NCBI GenBank assembly: GCA_036417435.1
Contig: JAZAQT010000774.1
Location: forward strand, 248,001-312,000
Reading direction: 5' to 3'
DNA: 64,000 nucleotides
From: Inia geoffrensis
Lineage: Eukaryota; Chordata; Mammalia; Artiodactyla; Iniidae
The notes beneath the pieces are model-generated. The model did no database searches and was not told the DNA's origin. It was given only the letters and a program-made list of their open reading frames with translations. The translations under genes were made by a program, and so were the position numbers. Positions 10,417 to 24,304 of this stretch are shown piece by piece; position 1 is the stretch's first letter, and each line of letters starts with the position of its first letter.

Positions 10417-13400
10417 TTTCGCCCCCTGATACTCGAGTTCGCCGTTCCAGATGCGATATTAACATTCTCCCCACTTGGAGAGTCAGTGCCTTTGACCTCT
10501 TGTTTGGCACAGTTTGCAATTTCTGTGGAAGATGAACAGGAATAAGGAGAACCAATGAGCGGCTAACTCGATGTGTTTGGACGGGCACATTGAACTCTGA
10601 TTTCCCTACAGGAAGAAGAATTCACCAAAGGCTCAGCGGGCCATGCCGGAACGAGATTAGGGCCTGAAGCAATTCTTCGGGTTTTCGGTCAGCTCACAAG
10701 AAAGCGAGTGGAGAAAAGGAGATCTTTGGCACTGTAACTCACAATCCTGCAGAGTTCCAAATGACCCCTATCATCCAAAAATTTATTGAAGGAAGGCTGT
10801 GAAGAGGACTTGAACGCGACGCAGAATTGCAGAAAACAGATATCAGGGGGTAGATAAGAATTGCTCTGAAAGCGTAGGAAAAGAGGCAGCAGTTCGACAG
10901 TGATGCACTTGGCCAAAAAGGGCGTATGCGTTTTTTCCTGAATATATTCAGGAAAAAACGCATACGCCCTTTTTGGCCAACCAAGCAAGCCTGCAATGGA
11001 AATCCGCACTACAAGGAAGTCTCACTTGCCACGGATCCAAAGGGCCGTCCGAAAAAAGTGTAAAATCCAGAGAGGCAGGACAGGCCGTGGAGAACCGGCA
11101 GCCTTGTTATGCTGATGGGCGGGATGTAAATTGCCAACAGCCACTCTGGAGAAGTGGATGGTGTTTCCTGGAACAAAGAAAAAACCAAGCTAGAGAGCCT
11201 AGGGCACTTCCACTTATGGTGCTATAGATTCGGAAAATTTAAATGAAAAAGACACAGACACACCAAAGTTTGGGGCTGCTCTGTGTACGGGATCCTTGAC
11301 TATGGTACAACTTTAATAGCCCAGAAAGAGAAAAATGGATATAGAAGTTGTGGTACATCCCTACAATGGAATATCACTCAACAATGAAATCCATGGCAAC
11401 ACACCAGTAGCAGCATAATGACAGGATTTAGTTATGATGATTCTAAGTGAAATAAGTCACACAGAAAAAGAAACATCATAAGATATCACTAATACCGGGA
11501 ATGTAAACACGGCTACGTGTGAACTGCATTACACAACACAACAGAGTCTCACATTTACAAAAGAAACTTATGCTTGCTTAAGGGGAAAGGAGAGTGGGGA
11601 GGCTGCATAAAACCAGAGGTTCATATTAGGACAGATACCATTCCATAAGCCAAATATATATTAGACAAGACCTACTCCTTGCTCAACGAAATGGACTCAA
11701 CACCCCGTATTCAAAACCTAGGAATATGCCTGACTATGAAGAAAATTAAAACCCATACATTTATAGGTCTCCATAAGAAAATCATTTGTGTACAGCACCA
11801 TACACACAGCAGTGTCAATAAGCTAAATCCCCTTATAAAAATAAATTTGAAAAACAAAACACAAGGACTGTGAAATAGAGAGAAATTCTTAAATAAGTCC
11901 TTCAGGGCTTGTGAGGAATCTTGGATTTACCACCTCTACATCCACAGCTGGGGGAGAGATAAGGCTGGACACTTGGGGCTGATACTATTGGTGAGGGAAT
12001 GCAGACCCTTTGAGGTAATGGTGCATGGTTCCCATTCCACGGGTCCCAAATCTCCACGTTTAAGGGATTTATCCTTCAGCTAAAATATGCATGGAAAACC
12101 CAGAATATGGTCCACGAAGTGATCAGGCATAATTTCTAAAACTCATCGCCATTTTCGCCCCCTGATACTCGAGTTCGCCGTTCCAGATGCGATATTAACA
12201 TTCTCCCCACTTGGAGAGTCAGTGCCTTTGACCTCTTGTTTGGCACAGTTTGCAATTTCTGTGGAAGATGAACAGGAATAAGGAGAACCAATGAGCGGCT
12301 AACTCGATGTGTTTGGACGGGCACATTGAACTCTGATTTCCCTACAGGAAGAAGAATTTACCAAAGGCTCAGCGGGCCATGCCGGAACGAGATTAGGGCC
12401 TGAAGCAATTCTTCGGGTTTTCGGTCAGCTCACAAGAAAGCGAGTTGAGAAAAGGAGATCTTTGGCACTGTAACTCACAATCCTGCAGAGTTCCAAATGA
12501 CCCCTATCATCCAAAAATTTATTGAAGGAAGGCTGTGAAGAGGACTTGAACGCGACGCAGAATTGCAGAAAACAGATATCAGGGGGTAGATAAGAATTGC
12601 TCTGAAAGCGTAGGAAAAGAGGCAGCAGTTCGACAGTGATGCACTTGGCCAAAAAGGGCGTATGCGTTTTTTCCTGAATATATTCAGGAAAAAACGCATA
12701 CGCCCTTTTTGGCCAACCAAGCAAGCCTGCAATGGAAATACGCACTACAAGGAAGTCTCACTTGCCACGGATCCAAAGGGCCGTCCGAAAAAAGTGTAAA
12801 ATCCAGAGAGGCAGGACAGGCCGTGGAGAACCGGCAGCCTTGTTATGCTGATGGGCGGGATGTAAATTGCCAACAGCCACTCTGGAGAAGTGGATGGTGT
12901 TTCCTGGAACAAAGAAAAAACCAAGCTAGAGAGCCTAGGGCACTTCCACTTATGGTGCTATAGATTCGGAAATTTTAAATGAAAAAGACACAGCCACACC
13001 AAAGTTTGGGGCTGCTCTGTGTACGGGATCCTTGACTATGGTACAACTTTAATAGCCCAGAAAGAGAAAAATGGATATAGAAGTTGTGGTACATCCCGAC
13101 AATGGAATATCACTCAACAATGAAATCCATGGCAACACACCAGTAGCAGCATAATGACAGGATTTAGTTATGATGATTCTAAGTGAAATAAGTCACACAG
13201 AAAAAGAAACATCATAAGATATCACTAATACCGGGAATGTAAACACGGCTACGTGTGAACTGCATTACACAACACAACAGAGTCTCACATTTACAAAAGA
13301 AACTTAGGCTTGCTTAAGGGGAAAGGAGAGTGGGGAGGCTGCATAAAACCAGAGGTTCATATTAGGACAGGTACCATTCCATAAGCCAAATATATATTAG

Positions 13401-13751
13401 ACAAGACCTACTCCTTGCTCAACGAAATGGACTCAACACCCCGTATTCAAAACCTAGGAATATGCCTGACTATGAAGAAAATTAAAACCCATACATTTAT
13501 AGGTCTCCATAAGAAAATCATTTGTGTACAGCACCATACACACAGCAGTGTCAATAAGCTAAATCCCCTTATAAAAATAAATTTGAAAAACAAAACACAA
13601 GGACTGTGAAATAGAGAGAAATTCTTAAATAAGTCCTTCAGGGCTTGTGAGGAATCTTGGATTTACCACCTCTACATCCACAGCTGGGGGAGAGATAAGG
13701 CTGGACACTTGGGGCTGATACTATTGGTGAGGGAATGCAGACCCTTTGAGG
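10280..13751 (+). repeat. 3,472-bp two-monomer block, second copy
   Basis: Runs from the type D right end of C6 through C7 and most of C8. It matches the first block except for three clustered sites in C7 (10,900, 11,028, 11,033). Confidence 0.8.
10417..12152 (+). repeat. Satellite monomer C7 (type E with A/B-like tract)
   Basis: 1,736 bp; palindrome 10,909-10,980 perfect. It is type E at 10,710 (G) and 11,258 (A). At 10,900, 11,028 and 11,033 it has the A/B-type bases, unlike C5. These three clustered differences bracket the palindrome. Confidence 0.93.
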
Positions 13752-13888
13752 TAATGGTGCATGGTTCCCATTCCACGGGTCCCAAATCTCCACGTTTAAG
13801 GGATTTATCCTTCAGCTAAAATATGCATGGAAAACCCAGAATATGGTCCACGAAGTGATCAGGCATAATTTCTAAAACTCATCGCCAT
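12153..13888 (+). repeat. Satellite monomer C8 (type A)
   Basis: 1,736 bp; palindrome 12,645-12,716 perfect. Full type A marker set, T at 12,359, and the common T at offset 1,600 (13,752). Matches C6 to the left of the C6 switch point, and C13 to the right of the C13 switch point. Confidence 0.95.
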
Positions 13889-15624
13889 TTTCGCCCCCTG
13901 ATACTCGAGTTCGCCGTTCCAGATGCGATATTAACATTCTCCCCACTTGGAGAGTCAGTGCCTTTGACCTCTTGTTTGGCACAGTTTGCAATTTCTGTGG
14001 AAGATGAACAGGAATAAGGAGAACCAATGAGCGGCTAACTCGATGTGTTTGGACGGGCACATTGAACTCTGATTTCCCTACAGGAAGAAGAATTTACCAA
14101 AGGCTCAGCGGGCCATGCCGGAACGAGATTAGGGCCTGAAGCAATTCTTCGGGTTTTCGGTCAGCTCACAAGAAAGCGAGTTGAGAAAAGGAGATCTTTG
14201 GCACTGTAACTCACAATCCTGCAGAGTTCCAAATGACCCCTATCATCCAAAAATTTATTGAAGGAAGGCTGTGAAGAGGACTTGAACGCGACGCAGAATT
14301 GCAGAAAACAGATATCAGGGGGTAGATAAGAATTGCTCTGAAAGCGTAGGAAAAGAGGCAGCAGTTCGACAGTGATGCACTTGGCCAAAAAGGGCGTATG
14401 CGTTTTTTCCTGAATATATTCAGGAAAAAACGCATACGCCCTTTTTGGCCAACCAAGCAAGCCTGCAATGGAAATCCGCACTACAAGGAAGTCTCACTTG
14501 CCACGGATCCAAAGGGCCATCCGAAAAAGGTGTAAAATCCAGAGAGGCAGGACAGGCCGTGGAGAACCGGCAGCCTTGTTATGCTGATGGGCGGGATGTA
14601 AATTGCCAACAGCCACTCTGGAGAAGTGGATGGTGTTTCCTGGAACAAAGAAAAAACCAAGCTAGAGAGCCTAGGACACTTCCACTTATGGTGCTATAGA
14701 TTCGGAAAATTTAAATGAAAAAGACACAGCCACACCAAAGTTTGGGGCTGCTCTGTGTACGGGATCCTTGACTATGGTACAACTTTAATAGCCCAGAAAG
14801 AGAAAAATGGATATAGAAGTTGTGGTACATCCCTACAATGGAATATCACTCAACAATGAAATCCATGGCAACACACCAGTAGCAGCATAATGACAGGATT
14901 TAGTTATGATGATTCTAAGTGAAATAAGTCACACAGAAAAAGAAACATCATAAGATATCACTAATACCGGGAATGTAAACACGGCTACGTGTGAACTGCA
15001 TTACACAACACAACAGAGTCTCACATTTACAAAAGAAACTTATGCTTGCTTAAGGGGAAAGGAGATTGGGGAGGCTGCATAAAACCAGAGGTTCATATTA
15101 GGACAGATACCATTCCATAAGCCAAATATATATTAGACAAGACCTACTCCTTGCTCAACGAAATGGACTCAACACCCCGTATTCAAAACCTAGGAATATG
15201 CCTGACTATGAAGAAAATTAAAACCCATACATTTATAGGTCTCCATAAGAAAATCATTTGTGTACAGCACCATACACACAGCAGTGTCAATAAGCTAAAT
15301 CCCCTTATAAAAATAAATTTGAAAAACAAAACACAAGGACTGTGAAATAGAGAGAAATTCTTAAATAAGTCCTTCAGGGCTTGTGAGGAATCTTGGATTT
15401 ACCACCTCTACATCCACAGCTGGGGGAGAGATAAGGCTGGACACTTGTGGCTGATACTATTGGTGAGGGAATGCAGACCCTTTGAGGTAATGGTGCATGG
15501 TTCCCATTCCACGGGTCCCAAATCTCCACGTTTAAGGGATTTATCCTTCAGCTAAAATATGCATGGAAAACCCAGAATATGGTCCACGAAGTGATCAGGC
15601 ATAATTTCTAAAACTCATCGCCAT
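13889..15624 (+). repeat. Satellite monomer C9 (type B)
   Basis: 1,736 bp; palindrome 14,381-14,452 perfect. Type B markers plus CCTAGGACAC near 14,676, GGAGATTGGG near 15,065 and T at offset 1,560. C14, 8,680 bp away, carries the same combination. Confidence 0.95.
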
Positions 15625-17360
15625 TTTCGCCCCCTGATACTCGAGTTCGCCGTTCCAGATGCGATATTAACATTCTCCCCACTTGGAGAGTCAGTGCCTT
15701 TGACCTCTTGTTTGGCACAGTTTGCAATTTCTGTGGAAGATGAACAGGAATAAGGAGAACCAATGAGCGGCTAACTCGATGTGTTTGGACGGGCACATTG
15801 AACTCTGATTTCCCTACAGGAAGAAGAATTCACCAAAGGCTCAGCGGGCCATGCCGGAACGAGATTAGGGCCTGAAGCAATTCTTCGGGTTTGCGGTCAG
15901 CTCACAAGAAAGCGAGTTGAGAAAAGGAGATCTTTGGCACTGTAACTCACAATCCTGCAGAGTTCCAAATGACCCCTATCATCCAAAAATTTATTGAAGG
16001 ATGGCTGTGAAGAGGACTTGAACGCGACGCAGAATTGCAGAAAACAGATATCAGGGGGTAGATAAGAATTGCTCTGAAAGCGTAGGAAAAGAGGCAGCAG
16101 TTCGACACTGATGCACTTGGCCAAAAAGGGCGTATGCGTTTTTTCCTGAATATATTCAGGAAAAAACGCATACGCCCTTTTTGGCCAACCAAGCAAGCCT
16201 GCAATGGAAATCCGCACTACAAGGAAGTCTCACTTCCCACCGATCCAAAGGGCCGTCCGAAAAAAGTGTAAAATCCAGAGAGGCAGGACAGGCCGTGGAG
16301 AACCGGCAGCCTTGTTATGCTGATGGGCGGGATGTAAATTGCCAACAGCCACTCTGGAGAAGTGGATGGTGTTTCCTGGAACAAAGAAAAAACCAAGCTA
16401 GAGAGCCTAGGGCACTTCCACTTATGGTGCTATAGATTCGGAAAATTTAAATGAAAAAGACACAGCCACACCAAAGTTTGGGGCTGCTCTGTGTACGGGA
16501 TCCTTGACTATGGTACAACTTTAATAGCCCAGAAAGAGAAAAATGGATATAGAAGTTGTGGTACATCCCTACAATGGAATATCACTCAACAATGAAATCC
16601 ATGGCAACACACCAGTAGCAGCATAATGACAGGATTTAGTTATGATGATTCTAAGTGAAATAAGTCACACAGAAAAACAAACATCATAAGATATCACTAA
16701 TACCGGGAATGTAAACACGGCTACGTGTGAACTGCATTACAAAACACAACAGAGTCTCACATTTACAAAAGAAACTTATGCTTGCTTAAGGGGAAAGGAG
16801 AGTGGGGAGGCTGCATAAAACCAGAGGTTCATATTAGGACAGATACCATTCCATAAGCCAAATATATATTAGACAAGACCTACTCCTTGCTCAACGAAAT
16901 GGACTCAACACCCCGTATTCAAAACCTAGGAATATGCCTGACTATGAAGAAAACTAAAACCCATACATTTATAGGTCTCCATAAGAAAATCATTTGTGTA
17001 CAGCACCATACACACAGCAGTGTAAATAAGCTAAATCCCCTTATAAAAATAAATTTGAAAAACAAAACACAAGGACTGTGAAATAGAGAGAAATTCTTAA
17101 ATAAGTCCTTCAGGGCTTGTGAGGAATCTTGGATTTACCACCTCTACATCCACAGCTGGGGGAGAGATAAGGCTGGACACTTGGGGCTGATACTATTGGT
17201 GAGGGAATGCAGACCCTTTGAGGTAATGGTGCATGGTTCCCATTCCACGGGTCCCAAATCTCCACGTTTAAGGGATTTATCCTTCAGCTAAAATATGCAT
17301 GGAAAACCCAGAATATGGTCCACGAAGTGATCAGGCATAATTTCTAAAACTCATCGCCAT
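15625..17360 (+). repeat. Satellite monomer C10 (type C)
   Basis: 1,736 bp; palindrome 16,117-16,188 perfect. Type C markers plus a GGATGGCTG change near 16,002 shared only with C15. Confidence 0.95.
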
Positions 17361-19096
17361 TTTCGCCCCCTGATACTCGAGTTCGCCGTTCCAGATGCGA
17401 TATTAACATTCTCCCCACTTGGAGAGTCAGTGCCTTTGACCTCTTGTTTGGCACAGTTTGCAATTTCTGTGGAAGATGAACAGGAATAAGGAGAACCAAT
17501 GAGCGGCTAACTCGATGTGTTTGGACGGGCACATTGAACTCTGATTTCCCTACAGGAAGAAGAATTCACCAAAGGCTCAGCGGGCCATGCCGGAACGAGA
17601 TTAGGGCCTGAAGCAATTCTTCGGGTTTTCGGTCAGCTCACAAGAAAGCGAGTGGAGAAAAGGAGATCTTTGGCACTGTAACTCACAATCCTGCAGAGTT
17701 CCAAATGACCCCTATCATCCAAAAATTTATTGAAGGAAGGCTGTGAAGAGGACTTGAACGCGATGCAGAATTGCAGAAAACAGATATCAGGGGGTAGATA
17801 AGAATTGCTCTGAAAGCGTAGGAAAAGAGGCAGCAGTTCGACACTGATGCACTTGGCCAAAAAGGGCGTATGCGTTTTTTCCTGAATATATTCAGGAAAA
17901 AACGCATACGCCCTTTTTGGCCAACCAAGCAAGCCTGCAATGGAAATCCGCACTACAAGGAAGTCTCACTTCCCACCGATCCAAAGGGCCGTCCGAAAAA
18001 AGTGTAAAATCCAGAGAGGCAGGACAGGCCGTGGAGAACCGGCAGCCTTGTTATGCTGATGGGCGGGATGTAAATTGCCAACAGCCACTCTGGAGAAGTG
18101 GATGGTGTTTCCTGGAACAAAGAAAAAACCAAGCTAGAGAGCCTAGGGCACTTCCACTTATGGTGCTATAGATTCGGAAAATTTAAATGAAAAAGACACA
18201 GCCACACCAAAGTTTGGGGCTGCTCTGTGTACGGGATCCTTGACTATGGTACAACTTTAATAGCCCAGAAAGAGAAAAATGGATATAGAAGTTGTGGTAC
18301 ATCCCTACAATGGAATATCACTCAACAATGAAATCCATGGCAACACACCAGTAGCAGCATAATGACAGGATTTAGTTATGATGATTCTAAGTGAAATAAG
18401 TCACACAGAAAAAGAAACATCATAAGATATCACTAATACCGGGAATGTAAACACGGCTCCGTGTGAACTGCATTACACAACACAACAGAGTCTCACATTT
18501 ACAAAAGAAACTTATGCTTGCTTAAGGGGAAAGGAGAGTGGGGAGGCTGCATAAAACCAGAGGTTCATATTAGGACAGATACCATTCCATAAGCCAAATA
18601 TATATTAGACAAGACCTACTCCTTGCTCAACGAAATGGACTCAACACCCCGTATTCAAAACCTAGGAATATGCCTGACTATGAAGAAAATTAAAACCCAT
18701 ACATTTATAGGTCTCCATAAGAAAATCATTTGTGTACAGCACCATACACACAGCAGTGTCAATAAGCTAAATCCCCTTATAAAAATAAATTTGAAAAACA
18801 AAACACAAGGACTGTGAAATAGAGAGAAATTCTTAAATAAGTCCTTCAGGGCTTGTGAGGAATCTTGGATTTACCACCTCTACATCCACAGCTGGGGGAG
18901 ATATAAGGCTGGACACTTGGGGCTGATACTATTGGTGAGGGAATGCAGACCCTTTGAGGAAATGGTGCATGGTTCCCATTCCACGGGTCCCAAATCTCCA
19001 CGTTTAAGGGATTTATCCTTCAGCTAAAATATGCATGGAAAACCCAGAATATGGTCCACGAAGTGATCAGGCATAATTTCTAAAACTCATCGCCAT
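17361..19096 (+). repeat. Satellite monomer C11 (type D)
   Basis: 1,736 bp; palindrome 17,853-17,924 perfect. Type D markers, C at 18,459 (GGCTCCGTG), GATATAAGG near 18,902, and A at offset 1,600. T at 17,764 is the only difference from C16 that I found. Confidence 0.95.
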
Positions 19097-20832
19097 TTTC
19101 GCCCTCTGATACTCGAGTTCGCCGTTCCAGATGTGATATTAACATTCTCCCCACTTGGAGAGTCAGTGCCTTTGACCTCTTGTTTGGCACAGTTTGCAAT
19201 TTCTGTGGAAGATGAACAGGAATAAGGAGAACCAATGAGCGGCTAACTCGATGTGTTTGGACGGGCACATTGAACTCTGATTTCCCTACAGGAAGAAGAA
19301 TTCACCAAAGGCTCAGCGGGCCATGCCGGAACGAGATTAGGGCCTGAAGCAATTCTTCGGGTTTTCGGTCAGCTCACAAGAAAGCGAGTGGAGAAAAGGA
19401 GATCTTTGGCACTGTAACTCACAATCCTGCAGAGTTCCAAATGACCCCTATCATCCAAAAATTTATTGAAGGAAGGCTGTGAAGAGGACTTGAACGCGAC
19501 GCAGAATTGCAGAAAACAGATATCAGGGGGTAGATAAGAATTGCTCTGAAAGCGTAGGAAAAGAGGCAGCAGTTCGACACTGATGCACTTGGCCAAAAAG
19601 GGCGTATGCGTTTTTTCCTGAATATATTCAGGAAAAAACGCATACGCCCTTTTTGGCCAACCAAGCAAGCCTGCAATGGAAATCCGCACTACAAGGAAGT
19701 CTCACTTCCCACGGATCCAAAGGGCCGTCCGAAAAAAGTGTAAAATCCAGAGAGGCAGGACAGGCCGTGGAGAACCGGCAGCCTTGTTATGCTGATGGGC
19801 GGGATGTAAATTGCCAACAGCCACTCTGGAGAAGTGGATGGTGTTTCCTGGAACAAAGAAAAAACCAAGCTAGAGAGCCTAGGGCACTTCCACTTATGGT
19901 GCTATAGATTCGGAAAATTTAAATGAAAAAGACACAGCCACACCAAAGTTTGGGGCTGCTCTGTGTACGGGATCCTTGACTATGGTACAACTTTAATAGC
20001 CCAGAAAGAGAAAAATGGATATAGAAGTTGTGGTACATCCCTACAATGGAATATCACTCAACAATGAAATCCATGGCAACACACCAGTAGCAGCATAATG
20101 ACAGGATTTAGTTATGATGATTCTAAGTGAAATAAGTCACACAGAAAAAGAAACATCATAAGATATCACTAATACCGGGAATGTAAACACGGCTACGTGT
20201 GAACTGCATTACACAACACAACAGAGTCTCACATTTACAAAAGAAACTTATGCTTGCTTAAGGGGAAAGGAGAGTGGGGAGGCTGCATAAAACCAGAGGT
20301 TCATATTAGGACAGATACCATTCCATAAGCCAAATATATATTAGACAAGACCTACTCCTTGCTCAACGAAATGGACTCAACACCCCGTATTCAAAACCTA
20401 GGAATATGCCTGACTATGAAGAAAATTAAAACCCATACATTTATAGGTCTCCATAAGAAAATCATTTGTGTACAGCAGCATACACACAGCAGTGTCAATA
20501 AGCTAAATCCCCTTATAAAAATAAATTTGAAAAACAAAACACAAGGACTGTGAAATAGAGAGAAATTCTTAAATTAGTCCTTCAGGGCTTGTGAGGAATC
20601 TTGGATTTACCACCTCTACATCCACAGCTGGGGGAGAGATAAGGCTGGACACTTGGGGCTGATACTATTGGTGAGGGAATGCAGACCCTTTGAGGTAATG
20701 GTGCATGGTTCCCATTCCACGGGTCCCAAATCTCCACGTTTAAGGGATTTATCCTTCAGCTAAAATATGCATGGAAAACCCAGAATATGGTCCACGAAGT
20801 GATCAGGCATAATTTCTAAAACTCATCGCCAT
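19097..20832 (+). repeat. Satellite monomer C12 (type E')
   Basis: 1,736 bp; palindrome 19,589-19,660 perfect. Starts with CGCCCTCTG and ATGTGATATT near 19,100-19,139. Also G at 20,478 (CAGCAGCAT) and AAATTAGTCC near 20,573. C17 shares all of these. Confidence 0.95.
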
Positions 20833-22568
20833 TTTCGCCCCCTGATACTCGAGTTCGCCGTTCCAGATGCGATATTAACATTCTCCCCACTTGGAGAGTC
20901 AGTGCCTTTGACCTCTTGTTTGGCACAGTTTGCAATTTCTGTGGAAGATGAACAGGAATAAGGAGAACCAATGAGCGGCTAACTCGATGTGTTTGGACGG
21001 GCACATTGAACTCTGATTTCCCTACAGGAAGAAGAATTCACCAAAGGCTCAGCGGGCCATGCCGGAACGAGATTAGGGCCTGAAGCAATTCTTCGGGTTT
21101 GCGGTCAGCTCACAAGAAAGCGAGTTGAGAAAAGGAGATCTTTGGCACTGTAACTCACAATCCTGCAGAGTTCCAAATGACCCCTATCATCCAAAAATTT
21201 ATTGAAGGAAGGCTGTGAAGAGGACTTGAACGTGACGCAGAATTGCAGAAAACAGATATCAGGGGGTAGATAAGAATTGCTCTGAAAGCGTAGGAAAAGA
21301 GGCAGCAGTTCGACAGTGATGCACTTGGACAAAAAGGGCGTATGCGTTTTTTCCTGAATATATTCAGGAAAAAACGCATACGCCCTTTTTGGCCAACCAA
21401 GCAAGCCTGCAATGGAAATCCACACTACAAGGAAGTCTCACTTCCCACGGATCCAAAGGGCCGTCCGAAAAAAGTGTAAAATCCAGAGAGGCAGGACAGG
21501 CCGTGGAGAACCGGCAGCCTTGTTATGCTGATGGGCGGGATGTAAATTGCCAACAGCCACTCTGGAGAAGTGGATGGTGTTTCCTGGAACAAAGAAAAAA
21601 CCAAGCTAGAGAGCCTAGGGCACTTCCACTTATGGTGCTATAGATTCGGAAATTTTAAATGAAAAAGACACAGCCACACCAAAGTTTGGGGCTGCTCTGT
21701 GTACGGGATCCTTGACTATGGTACAACTTTAATAGCCCAGAAAGAGAAAAATGGATATAGAAGTTGTGGTACATCCCGACAATGGAATATCACTCAACAA
21801 TGAAATCCATGGCAACACACCAGTAGCAGCATAATGACAGGATTTAGTTATGATGATTCTAAGTGAAATAAGTCACACAGAAAAAGAAACATCATAAGAT
21901 ATCACTAATACCGGGAATGTAAACACGGCTACGTGTGAACTGCATTACACAACACAACAGAGTCTCACATTTACAAAAGAAACTTAGGCTTGCTTAAGGG
22001 GAAAGGAGAGTGGGGAGGCTGCATAAAACCAGAGGTTCATATTAGGACAGGTACCATTCCATAAGCCAAATATATATTAGACAAGACCTACTCCTTGCTC
22101 AACGAAATGGACTCAACACCCCGTATTCAAAACCTAGGAATATGCCTGACTATGAAGAAAATTAAAACCCATACATTTATAGGTCTCCATAAGAAAATCA
22201 TTTGTGTACAGCACCATACACACAGCAGTGTCAATAAGCTAAATCCCCTTATAAAAATAAATTTGAAAAACAAAACACAAGGACTGTGAAATAGAGAGAA
22301 ATTCTTAAATAAGTCCTTCAGGGCTTGTGAGGAATCTTGGATTTACCACCTCTACATCCACAGCTGGGGGAGAGATAAGGCTGGACACTTGGGGCTGATA
22401 CTATTGGTGAGGGAATGCAGACCCTTTGAGGTAATGGTGCATGGTTCCCATTCCACGGGTCCCAAATCTCCACGTTTAAGGGATTTATCCTTCAGCTAAA
22501 ATATGCATGGAAAACCCAGAATATGGTCCACGAAGTGATCAGGCATAATTTCTAAAACTCATCGCCAT
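20833..22568 (+). repeat. Satellite monomer C13 (X/A chimera, duplication junction)
   Basis: 1,736 bp; palindrome 21,325-21,396 with one mismatch (A at 21,329). Up to 21,444 it matches C18 (T at 21,233, A at 21,329, CCACAC near 21,422). From 21,653 it matches type A (T at 21,653, G at offsets 946, 1,155 and 1,219). The switch falls within 21,445-21,652. Confidence 0.95.
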
Positions 22569-24304
22569 TTTCGCCCCCTGATACTCGAGTTCGCCGTTCC
22601 AGATGCGATATTAACATTCTCCCCACTTGGAGAGTCAGTGCCTTTGACCTCTTGTTTGGCACAGTTTGCAATTTCTGTGGAAGATGAACAGGAATAAGGA
22701 GAACCAATGAGCGGCTAACTCGATGTGTTTGGACGGGCACATTGAACTCTGATTTCCCTACAGGAAGAAGAATTTACCAAAGGCTCAGCGGGCCATGCCG
22801 GAACGAGATTAGGGCCTGAAGCAATTCTTCGGGTTTTCGGTCAGCTCACAAGAAAGCGAGTTGAGAAAAGGAGATCTTTGGCACTGTAACTCACAATCCT
22901 GCAGAGTTCCAAATGACCCCTATCATCCAAAAATTTATTGAAGGAAGGCTGTGAAGAGGACTTGAACGCGACGCAGAATTGCAGAAAACAGATATCAGGG
23001 GGTAGATAAGAATTGCTCTGAAAGCGTAGGAAAAGAGGCAGCAGTTCGACAGTGATGCACTTGGCCAAAAAGGGCGTATGCGTTTTTTCCTGAATATATT
23101 CAGGAAAAAACGCATACGCCCTTTTTGGCCAACCAAGCAAGCCTGCAATGGAAATCCGCACTACAAGGAAGTCTCACTTGCCACGGATCCAAAGGGCCAT
23201 CCGAAAAAGGTGTAAAATCCAGAGAGGCAGGACAGGCCGTGGAGAACCGGCAGCCTTGTTATGCTGATGGGCGGGATGTAAATTGCCAACAGCCACTCTG
23301 GAGAAGTGGATGGTGTTTCCTGGAACAAAGAAAAAACCAAGCTAGAGAGCCTAGGACACTTCCACTTATGGTGCTATAGATTCGGAAAATTTAAATGAAA
23401 AAGACACAGCCACACCAAAGTTTGGGGCTGCTCTGTGTACGGGATCCTTGACTATGGTACAACTTTAATAGCCCAGAAAGAGAAAAATGGATATAGAAGT
23501 TGTGGTACATCCCTACAATGGAATATCACTCAACAATGAAATCCATGGCAACACACCAGTAGCAGCATAATGACAGGATTTAGTTATGATGATTCTAAGT
23601 GAAATAAGTCACACAGAAAAAGAAACATCATAAGATATCACTAATACCGGGAATGTAAACACGGCTACGTGTGAACTGCATTACACAACACAACAGAGTC
23701 TCACATTTACAAAAGAAACTTATGCTTGCTTAAGGGGAAAGGAGATTGGGGAGGCTGCATAAAACCAGAGGTTCATATTAGGACAGATACCATTCCATAA
23801 GCCAAATATATATTAGACAAGACCTACTCCTTGCTCAACGAAATGGACTCAACACCCCGTATTCAAAACCTAGGAATATGCCTGACTATGAAGAAAATTA
23901 AAACCCATACATTTATAGGTCTCCATAAGAAAATCATTTGTGTACAGCACCATACACACAGCAGTGTCAATAAGCTAAATCCCCTTATAAAAATAAATTT
24001 GAAAAACAAAACACAAGGACTGTGAAATAGAGAGAAATTCTTAAATAAGTCCTTCAGGGCTTGTGAGGAATCTTGGATTTACCACCTCTACATCCACAGC
24101 TGGGGGAGAGATAAGGCTGGACACTTGTGGCTGATACTATTGGTGAGGGAATGCAGACCCTTTGAGGTAATGGTGCATGGTTCCCATTCCACGGGTCCCA
24201 AATCTCCACGTTTAAGGGATTTATCCTTCAGCTAAAATATGCATGGAAAACCCAGAATATGGTCCACGAAGTGATCAGGCATAATTTCTAAAACTCATCG
24301 CCAT
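22569..24304 (+). repeat. Satellite monomer C14 (type B, copy of C9)
   Basis: 1,736 bp; palindrome 23,061-23,132 perfect. Shares all diagnostic changes with C9, including CCTAGGACAC near 23,356 and GGAGATTGGG near 23,745. Confidence 0.95.

Larger units (their letters stand above)
12973..21652 (+). repeat. 8,680-bp higher-order block, first copy
   Basis: Runs from inside C8 to inside C13 (A right part, B, C, D, E', X left part). By eye it matches the next 8,680 bp at every diagnostic site except 17,764 (T) against 26,444 (C). The block ends are placed at the first type A base after the switch in C13; true ends may lie up to about 208 bp further left. Confidence 0.9.
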
